A DNA stretch of 64,000 nucleotides from assembly GCF_004364775.1 (NCBI RefSeq), contig NZ_SOAL01000005.1, positions 204,265-268,264 of the forward strand. Direction: 5' to 3'. The position numbers and the translations under genes are program-made. The first letter of the stretch is position 1; every line of letters begins with the position of its first letter. This document shows positions 58,603 to 64,000 of this stretch, one piece after another. The notes beneath the pieces are model-generated. The model had not been told where the DNA came from and ran no database searches. It was given only the letters and a program-made list of their open reading frames with translations. The stretch comes from Comamonas sp. JUb58. Lineage in GTDB: Bacteria; Pseudomonadota; Gammaproteobacteria; Burkholderiales; Burkholderiaceae_C.

Positions 58603-59699
58603 GCAGCCTCCGGATCGTCAGCATCACCATCGGCCGCTGCGGCGCCTGCGGCCGCATAGACGGCCAGGTAGGCATCCCAGGACGGATCGAATTGCAGCTC
58701 CACCCGTCCGGGCAAAGCCTGTGCATGCTGCTGCAGCAACTGCTGGGCGGCAGCGGCGTCATCGACGTAGTAGCAGGCGCTGCGCTCGCTCATGCCTTCG
58801 ATACGGGTATAGGCCAGAATGCCGGTCTCCATGCGCTCCAGCGCGGCCTGCAGGCCTTCTTGCGCATCGCGTGCCTGGTCCAGGGTCTCGCCATCGTCAA
58901 ACGGCAAGGTCCATTGCAGGCAGTAAGGCAGATCGGCGCGCGTGGCCACGGCATTGGCCGACAGGCGCAGGCCGAGCAGATCGGGCACGGCATCGGCGGG
59001 CGCATCGCGGCGGCGCGCCTCCAGCATTTTCCAGCGGTCATTGTCGGCCGTGGGGAAGCGGTAGCTGCGCCCCAGGCTGTCGCGCAAAAAGGCATCGAAC
59101 ACCGCAGGGAAGTCCGACAGCGGGCCCACACCCGCAACTTCGGGTGCGAAGGCGTCGACCACATCGACCGGGCCGACCCGCACCGCAAAATCCCATTCGC
59201 CCAGGACATGGTCGAGCATGATGAAGGCCATGTGCTGGGCCAGCTCGCGCTGCTCGGGGGCGATGATCTTCTCAAAGCCCAGCTCCAGGCCGACAATGCC
59301 ACCGGCATCGTAGTGGGCGACCAGCACATCCGAGCAGGACAGCTCCAGGCCCTCCATCGCCATGCTGAAATCCTTGATGGGGCTGCGGTTGCGGAAGGCC
59401 TGCACCTTGTAGCCCGGCAGGCTGGGCGCGCCGCGCACCAGCGCCATCAGGTTCTCGAACTGGTCGATATTGCCGTGGGCGCTGAACACCAGGCGCGAAA
59501 ACAGGCTGCCTTCGGAGCGCTCCAGCTCCAGCGCCAAATCGGGTGCAACGCGGGCCAGCATCTCGTTGGCCTGTGTCACAAAGGCCTGGTTGGGCAACAG
59601 CGCCAGGTGGCGCTCTTGGTAGACCAGTTCCTGCCAGAAGGACTCGATATCCCGTGCCTGCAGTTGCCCCGGGCCTGGGCCCACCGATTCGTTCGTCAT
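58599..59699 (-). CDS. DUF695-like hypothetical protein
   Basis: Soluble protein of 366 aa without signal or membrane segment. The C-terminal third (GMSERSACYYVDDAAAAQQLLQ, then LQFDPSWDAYLAVY) resembles the DUF695 fold, which often begins with a tyrosine-rich strand and ends with a DPxWxxY motif. The middle (LVAHYDAGGIVGLELGFE, HVLGEWDFAVRVGPVDVVD) looks like a second alpha/beta domain. Nothing catalytic is evident. It ends in an Ala/Asp-rich tail and overlaps the flavoprotein gene. Function unknown. Confidence 0.78.
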   Translation of the reverse strand: MTNESVGPGPGQLQARDIESFWQELVYQERHLALLPNQAFVTQANEMLARVAPDLALELERSEGSLFSRLVFSAHGNIDQFENLMALVRGAPSLPGYKVQAFRNRSPIKDFSMAMEGLELSCSDVLVAHYDAGGIVGLELGFEKIIAPEQRELAQHMAFIMLDHVLGEWDFAVRVGPVDVVDAFAPEVAGVGPLSDFPAVFDAFLRDSLGRSYRFPTADNDRWKMLEARRRDAPADAVPDLLGLRLSANAVATRADLPYCLQWTLPFDDGETLDQARDAQEGLQAALERMETGILAYTRIEGMSERSACYYVDDAAAAQQLLQQHAQALPGRVELQFDPSWDAYLAVYAAAGAAAADGDADDPEAA

Positions 59700-59726
59700 A
59701 GTTTCTCCTCTTTCAGGATGACTAGA

Positions 59727-60908
59727 CTACATGATTTCAATCGCCATCGCAGTGGCCTCACCTCCGCCGATGCACAGGGTGGCCAGGCCGCGGCGCTTGC
59801 CACGGGCCTGCAGCGCGTGCAGCAGGGTCACCAGGATGCGCGCACCGCTGGCACCAATAGGGTGGCCCAGCGCGCAGGCGCCGCCGTTGACGTTGACGAT
59901 GTCGTGCGAGACCTTCATGTCAGCCATCAGCGCCATCGGCACCACGGCAAAGGCCTCGTTGATTTCCCAGAGGTCTACATCCTCGACCTTCCAGCCGGCC
60001 TTTTTCAGCGCCTTCTCGGTCGCGCCGATCGGTGCGGTGGTGAACCACTCAGGCTCCTGCGCATAGCTGGCATGGGCCACGATCTTGGCCAGCGGCTTGC
60101 AGCCCAGCTCTTTGGCGGTGGATTCGCGCATCAGCACCAGGGCGGCTGCGCCATCGTTGATGCTGGAGCTGGATGCGGCCGTGATCGTGCCATCCTTCTT
60201 GAACGCCGGCTTGAGGGCGGCGATCTTGTCCAGGCGGGCCTTGCCGGGGCCTTCGTCTTCGGTCACGGTGACATCGCCCTTGCGGGTGGAGACGGTCACC
60301 GGCGTGATCTCGGCCTTGAAAGCGCCGGACGCGGTAGCCGCCTGCGCGCGCTGCACGCTGGCAATGGCGAACTGGTCCTGCTGCTCGCGGCTGAACTGGT
60401 ACTTGGCGGCACAGTCTTCGCCAAAGGTGCCCATCGAACGGCCGGGCTCGTAGGCGTCTTCCAGGCCATCGAGCATCATGTGGTCGAAGACCTTGTCATG
60501 GCCCATGCGGTAGCCGCCACGGCCCTTTTTGAGCAGGTAGGGGGCGTTAGTCATGCTTTCCATGCCGCCCGCCACCATCACATCGCGACTGCCCGCCACG
60601 AGCTGGTCATGCGCCAAGATGGTGGCTTCCATGCCGGCGCCGCACATCTTGGACAGGGTCACGGCGCCGGTGCTCTTGGGCAGACCGCCCTTGAACAAGG
60701 CCTGGCGCGCCGGGGCCTGGCCCTGGCCAGCCATCAGGCAGTTGCCGAACAGCACTTCTTCCACTTTTTCAGGGGCGACACCCGCGCGCTCCACCGCAGC
60801 CTTGATGGCCGCGCCGCCCAGGTCATTGGCCGAGAGCTCGGCAAAATCGCCCATGAAAGCACCCATGGGGGTACGGGCTGCGCCAACGATAACGACGGGA
60901 TCTTGCAT
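59727..60908 (-). CDS. Acetyl-CoA C-acetyltransferase (thiolase)
   Basis: Complete thiolase of 393 aa, starting at the ATG at 60908 behind an AGGAGACACC site. Motifs: VIVGAARTPMGAF, nucleophile Cys in TLSKMCGAGMEA, VAGGMESMTNAPYLL, EINEAFAVVP, NGGACALGHPIGASGARI and the C-terminal LCIGGGEATAM. It follows the terminator of the carbonic-anhydrase unit, so it has its own promoter. In the leucine and isoleucine degradation context it would cleave acetoacetyl-CoA; polyhydroxyalkanoate synthesis is the other usual role. Confidence 0.94.
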   Translation of the reverse strand: MQDPVVIVGAARTPMGAFMGDFAELSANDLGGAAIKAAVERAGVAPEKVEEVLFGNCLMAGQGQAPARQALFKGGLPKSTGAVTLSKMCGAGMEATILAHDQLVAGSRDVMVAGGMESMTNAPYLLKKGRGGYRMGHDKVFDHMMLDGLEDAYEPGRSMGTFGEDCAAKYQFSREQQDQFAIASVQRAQAATASGAFKAEITPVTVSTRKGDVTVTEDEGPGKARLDKIAALKPAFKKDGTITAASSSSINDGAAALVLMRESTAKELGCKPLAKIVAHASYAQEPEWFTTAPIGATEKALKKAGWKVEDVDLWEINEAFAVVPMALMADMKVSHDIVNVNGGACALGHPIGASGARILVTLLHALQARGKRRGLATLCIGGGEATAMAIEIM

Positions 60909-60971
60909 CTGGTGTCTCCTGATTGAATTCGGGTCTGGTGCGGCAGGCATCTGAGGGCCCGCTCGCACTGT

Positions 60972-61004
60972 AAAAAAGGCATCCCTAGGAATTAGGGATG
61001 CCTT
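60972..61004 (-). terminator. Terminator after carbonic anhydrase
   Basis: Perfect 12-bp stem AAGGCATCCCTA/TAGGGATGCCTT with a 5-nt loop, followed on the - strand by a T-run (TTTTTTAC). Confidence 0.92.
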
Positions 61005-61010
61005 GCGGGT

Positions 61011-61673
61011 TTAATCGCGCTTGCGTTCGGCCACCAGGGCCACGGCGCGTTGGTGGACTTCGGCCAGCCCGCCAATGCCTGGCACGGTCATCTCCAAGTC
61101 GGTGATCAGGCCGTTCTTGAGGCTGTAGCACCAGCCGTGCAAGGTCACCTTCTGGCCGCGCGTCCAGGCGTCCTGCAAGATGGTGGTCTGCGCCACGTTC
61201 ACCACCTGCTCGATGGCATTGAGCTCGCACAGCGCATCATGGCGGTGCTGGGGCGGCAGGCTTTGCAGCAGGTCCAGGTGCTTGTCGCGCACATCGCGCA
61301 CGTGGCGGGTCCAGTTGTCGACCAGGCCCAGGCGCAGGCCTTCAAGCGCCGCGAGCACGCCGCCGCAGCCGTAGTGGCCCACAACCATCAGGTCCTGGAT
61401 CTTGAGCTGGTCCACCGAATACTGGATGGTGGACAGGCAGTTCAGATCGCTGGGCACGACCACATTGGCCACATTGCGGTGCACAAACACTTCACCGGGC
61501 TCCAGGCCGGTGATCTGGTTGGCCGGTACACGGCTGTCCGAACAACCGATCCACATGTACTTGGGGTGCTGCTGCGACATCAGGCCCGTGAAGAACCCGG
61601 GGCGGTCACGCTCCATCTGCTCTGCCCACAAGCGGTTGTGGTCAAACAGGTCTTTGATGGAGGTCGTAGTCAT
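61011..61673 (-). CDS. Beta-carbonic anhydrase
   Basis: Zinc enzyme of 220 aa interconverting CO2 and bicarbonate. Zinc ligands are C44 (IGCSDSR, with D46 and R48 as the dyad), H100 and C103 (VVGHYGCGGV). VHRNVANVV and NCLSTIQYSVDQL are typical of the E. coli Can type. It is 48 nt downstream of the isovaleryl-CoA dehydrogenase gene and shares its transcript up to the terminator. The next step of leucine breakdown, 3-methylcrotonyl-CoA carboxylase, uses bicarbonate, which suggests why they are linked. Confidence 0.95.
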   Translation of the reverse strand: MTTTSIKDLFDHNRLWAEQMERDRPGFFTGLMSQQHPKYMWIGCSDSRVPANQITGLEPGEVFVHRNVANVVVPSDLNCLSTIQYSVDQLKIQDLMVVGHYGCGGVLAALEGLRLGLVDNWTRHVRDVRDKHLDLLQSLPPQHRHDALCELNAIEQVVNVAQTTILQDAWTRGQKVTLHGWCYSLKNGLITDLEMTVPGIGGLAEVHQRAVALVAERKRD

Positions 61674-61721
61674 AAGGCTATCCTTTGTTGTGTGGGTATC
61701 AGGATGGCGCAGCGCAGCCGG

Positions 61722-62903
61722 TCAGCAGGTCTCTGCGAACAGCTCACGCCCAATCAACATGCGGCGAATCTCGCTGGTGCCGGCGCCAATTTCATAGAGT
61801 TTCGCATCTCTCCAGAGGCGGCCGAGTGGATATTCATTGATATACCCATTGCCGCCATAGATTTGCACGCCTTCGCCGGCCATCCAGGTCGCCTTCTCGG
61901 CGCACCAGAGGATGACGCTGGCGCAGTCCTTGCGCACCTGGCGCACATGGTCAGTTCCGAGCAGATCGAGGTTTTTAGCGACCGTATAGGCAAAAGAGCG
62001 GCCTGCTTGCAACACGGTGTACATATCCGCCACCTTGCCCTGGATGAGCTGGAACTCACCAATGCTCTGGCCAAACTGCTTGCGGTCGTGGATATAGGGA
62101 ACCACGTTGTCCATCACCGATTGCATGATGCCCAGCGGGCCACCGGTCAGCACGGCACGTTCGTAGTCCAGACCACTCATCAGCACCTTGGCGCCACCAT
62201 TGACCTGGCCCAGCACGTTCTCGGCCGGCACTTCGACGTTCTGGAACACCAGCTCGCCGGTGTGGCTGCCTCGCATGCCCAGCTTATCCAGCTTCTGCGC
62301 AATCGAAAAACCGGGCATGCCCTTCTCGATCAGGAAGGCGGTCACGCCCCGTGCGCCCATCTCCGGCTCGGTCTTGGCGTACACCACCAGAGTGTCGGCA
62401 TCCGGGCCGTTGGTGATCCACATCTTGTTGCCGTTGAGCAGGTAGTAGCCGCCCTTGTCCTCGGCCTTGAGCTTCATGCTGATGACGTCGGAGCCGGCGC
62501 CCGGCTCGCTCATCGCCAATGCCCCCACATGCTCACCGCTGATCAGCTTGGGCAGGTACTTGGCCTTCTGGGCTTCATTGCCGTTGCGGTTGATCTGGTT
62601 CACGCAGAGGTTGCTGTGGGCGCCATAGGACAAGCCCACCGAGGCGCTGGCGCGGGAGATCTCCTCCATCGCCACCATATGGGCCAGGTAGCCCATGTCG
62701 GCACCGCCATATTGCTCGGACACTGTGATGCCCAGCACACCCAGGTCGCCAAACTTGCGCCACAGGTCCATCGGGAACTGGTCATTGCGGTCGATCTCGG
62801 CGGCACGCGGCGCGATTTCGGCCTGCGCAAACTCGCGCACGGCGTCGCGCAGGGCGTCGATATCCTCACCCAACTGGAAATTCAGGCCTGGTAATCCGGA
62901 CAT
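61722..62903 (-). CDS. liuA: Isovaleryl-CoA dehydrogenase
   Basis: Acyl-CoA dehydrogenase of 393 aa for leucine catabolism. Signatures: [58 protein letters not shown] and [21 protein letters not shown]. The helix-G glutamate is in [14 protein letters not shown]. At the C-terminus, where other family members have YEGTSE, this protein has [16 protein letters not shown], the isovaleryl-type substitution that moves the base to helix G. It is directly downstream of the MerR regulator with an ACGT-rich operator in between. Confidence 0.95.
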   Translation of the reverse strand: MSGLPGLNFQLGEDIDALRDAVREFAQAEIAPRAAEIDRNDQFPMDLWRKFGDLGVLGITVSEQYGGADMGYLAHMVAMEEISRASASVGLSYGAHSNLCVNQINRNGNEAQKAKYLPKLISGEHVGALAMSEPGAGSDVISMKLKAEDKGGYYLLNGNKMWITNGPDADTLVVYAKTEPEMGARGVTAFLIEKGMPGFSIAQKLDKLGMRGSHTGELVFQNVEVPAENVLGQVNGGAKVLMSGLDYERAVLTGGPLGIMQSVMDNVVPYIHDRKQFGQSIGEFQLIQGKVADMYTVLQAGRSFAYTVAKNLDLLGTDHVRQVRKDCASVILWCAEKATWMAGEGVQIYGGNGYINEYPLGRLWRDAKLYEIGAGTSEIRRMLIGRELFAETC

Positions 62904-62970
62904 GGTCTTGTCTCCTATCTATATGGCGCACCAGATGCCGCCGGCACGCCAAGGCGGTAGAGCGGCATCA

Positions 62971-62991
62971 TTACGTTTACGTTCACGTCAA
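62971..62991 (-). promoter_or_regulatory. Candidate LiuR operator upstream of isovaleryl-CoA dehydrogenase
   Basis: Three ACGT-type cores spaced at about 6 bp (TTACGTTTACGTTCACGTCA on the + strand) lie between merR and liuA in an otherwise GC-rich stretch, with a TATATA box directly next to them. The spacing and sequence resemble known LiuR sites of betaproteobacteria. Confidence 0.65.
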
Positions 62992-63393
62992 CTATATATT
63001 ATTTTTTGACGGCTGCTTTGCGAGCAAAGCATGGGCTTCCTGCATATGCTCATCAATTTCTGCCAAGTTGGCCTGCAAATCTGCCAACTGCGTCTGCAGG
63101 CGCTGGCGATGCGCCGTCAGCACCTCGATAAAGCGGCTCAGCTGCACACCGGTATCGCGCGGCGACTCGTAGAGGTCGATGATTTCCTTGGCTTCCTGCA
63201 AGGTCAGCCCCAGGCGCTTGGCACGCAGGGTCAGGCGCAGGCGTGTGCGCTCCTTGGCCGAGTACACGCGCTGCTTGCCGCCGGCGCCGGTGCGCTCAGG
63301 GTGCAACAGGCCCATGTCCTCGTAAAAGCGGATGGCCCGGGTCGTCAGATCAAATTCTGCTGCCAGCTGCCCGATGGAATAAGTCGGTGTCAT
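62992..63393 (-). CDS. liuR: MerR-family regulator, LiuR-like
   Basis: Regulator of 133 aa. The ATG at 63393 has a CAAGGGGAC site and opens MTPTYSIGQLAAEFDLTTRAIRFYEDMGLL, a MerR winged helix. The wing KQRVYSAKERTRLRLTL and a dimerisation coiled coil (about 80-125, RLQTQLADLQANLAEIDEHM) follow. There is no cysteine metal-binding loop, as expected for LiuR, which senses branched-chain acyl-CoA catabolism. It sits upstream of the isovaleryl-CoA dehydrogenase gene that it probably controls, and downstream of the rRNA operon terminator. Confidence 0.92.
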   Translation of the reverse strand: MTPTYSIGQLAAEFDLTTRAIRFYEDMGLLHPERTGAGGKQRVYSAKERTRLRLTLRAKRLGLTLQEAKEIIDLYESPRDTGVQLSRFIEVLTAHRQRLQTQLADLQANLAEIDEHMQEAHALLAKQPSKNNI

Positions 63394-63470
63394 GGTCCCC
63401 TTGTCTGCGCTTGTTGTTCTGGATGGGCCATTATGCGGCATGCGCTGCCTGGCAGTGCCAGGCGCTGCCC

Positions 63471-63508
63471 AAAAGAAAAACCCCTCTACTCGGAGGAGTA
63501 GAGGGGTT
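63471..63508 (-). terminator. rRNA operon terminator
   Basis: On the - strand, AACCCCTCTACTC-CTCC-GAGTAGAGGGGTT followed by TTTCTTTT, 14 nt beyond the 5S end. A strong stem of at least 12 bp. Confidence 0.93.
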
Positions 63509-63521
63509 GATCAGTATAAAA

Positions 63522-63635
63522 GCCTGACGATGACCTACTTTCACACGGGAATCCGCACTATCATCGGCGCGAAGTCGTTTCACTGTCCTGTTCGGGATGG
63601 GAAGGAGTGGTACCAACTTGCTATGGTCATCAGGC
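63522..63635 (-). rRNA. rrf: 5S ribosomal RNA
   Basis: On the - strand, about 114 nt beginning GCCTGATGACCATAGCAAG and ending GTAGGTCATCGTCAGGC, whose ends pair as helix I. The internal CATCCCGAACAGG and GATAGTGCGG segments are the universal 5S loops. The 175-nt spacer to 23S (63636-63810) holds a GGGCCC/GGGCCC processing stem and no tRNA. Confidence 0.96.
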
Positions 63636-63810
63636 ATAACTTTTTGCTCCTTGGCGGCTTTGCGCTGATCGGTCGATCAGGGCTAGTCCGCTTTCGAAGC
63701 GAATTCATAGAGTCTTATCAGCTAAATTTGATTGCGCTTTGGGCATAACTGCAGTTGCAGTGTTTCTTTGCAAGGGGCCCATCTAAGGGAGGGCCCAATC
63801 AAAGTTATAG

Positions 63811-64000
63811 GGTCAAGCCGCACGAGCAATTAGTATTGGTTAGCTTAACGCATTGCTGCGCTTCCACACCCAACCTATCAACGTCCTGGTCTAGAACGAC
63901 TCTTCAGGGGGGTCAAGCCCCCGGCAGATCTCATCTTGGAACGAGTTTCCCGCTTAGATGCTTTCAGCGGTTATCTCTTCCACACATAGCTACTCGGCAA
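63811..64000 (-). rRNA. rrl: 23S ribosomal RNA, 3' end (partial)
   Basis: The - strand reading carries the 23S 3'-terminal region (ATCTAAGCGGGAAACTCG and AACCAATACTAATTGCTCGTGCGGCTTGACC) and continues past the window end. The 3' boundary is estimated from the terminal-helix sequence. Confidence 0.93.

Noticed and set aside
63636..63810. tRNA gene in the 23S-5S spacer
   Set aside because: No cloverleaf or TTCGAATC-type arm could be found; the spacer has only a processing-type stem.
1..64000. CRISPR array, IS element, prophage or integron
   Set aside because: No regularly spaced repeats, transposase or integrase motifs, or attachment-site duplications were seen. The only clear direct repeat is the gntR duplication.

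Overview
The window is a high-GC chromosomal segment of a betaproteobacterium, most likely a Comamonadaceae member close to Comamonas or Delftia. This is inferred from three tricarboxylate-type (Bug/TctC) solute-binding proteins, the LptA-LptB-RpoN locus, a MerR-controlled isovaleryl-CoA dehydrogenase, and a betaproteobacterial-type 23S-5S rRNA end. I see no phage, IS element, CRISPR array or tRNA gene.

Layout. (1) 1-9130: a CoA-ester catabolic cluster. On the + strand are a truncated thiolase, an HSD10-like dehydrogenase, enoyl-CoA hydratase, a Bug protein, an acyl-CoA ligase, a DECR-like SDR and a PaaG-like crotonase. A facing IclR regulator and racemase/CaiB-family enzyme complete a plausible beta-oxidation pathway for an unidentified, probably 2-methyl-branched acid. 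(2) 9277-15486: small housekeeping genes, a DAHP synthase, a Gdx/SugE guanidinium exporter behind a guanidine-II (mini-ykkC) riboswitch, an rRNA methyltransferase coupled to a PIN protein, a TPR protein and an LpxO-like hydroxylase. (3) 15565-23417: rpoN, lptB, lptA, a Tat-like DsbA, a SPOR protein, argS, a DUF2214 membrane protein and a LysR regulator. (4) 23586-29313: a soluble PAS histidine kinase and OmpR-type response regulator, two tandem Roadblock/LC7 proteins, and malate synthase G.

(5) 29451-34709 is the most unusual part. An AT-rich control region precedes small exported proteins built from a shared roughly 35-residue beta-type repeat. With them are a CsgG/HfaB-like outer-membrane lipoprotein carrying extra peptidoglycan-binding-like and DUF4384-like domains, a Sel1-repeat lipoprotein and a repeat/pentapeptide hybrid. 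It looks like a curli/holdfast-type secretion and assembly system that matches neither csg nor hfa gene content. A ChaN-like lipoprotein follows.

(6) 35613-52328 encodes the full oxidative uronate/aldarate pathway: uronate dehydrogenase, aldarolactonase, galactarate and glucarate dehydratases, KdgD and 2-oxoglutarate-semialdehyde dehydrogenase. It also carries a TRAP transporter, two Bug proteins and a FadR-type GntR regulator whose 5' end is duplicated, leaving a short upstream ORF. Two related TTGT-TGATG sites suggest its operators. (7) 52436-56053: a DHH phosphoesterase coupled to a CWC cysteine-rich protein, an MFS exporter and a class II glutamine amidotransferase. (8) 56105-63393: acyl-CoA dehydrogenase, SDR, PPOX flavoprotein, a DUF695-like protein, thiolase, beta-carbonic anhydrase, isovaleryl-CoA dehydrogenase and a LiuR-like MerR regulator. 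(9) 63471-64000: the 3' end of an rRNA operon on the - strand (23S 3' end, 5S, terminator).
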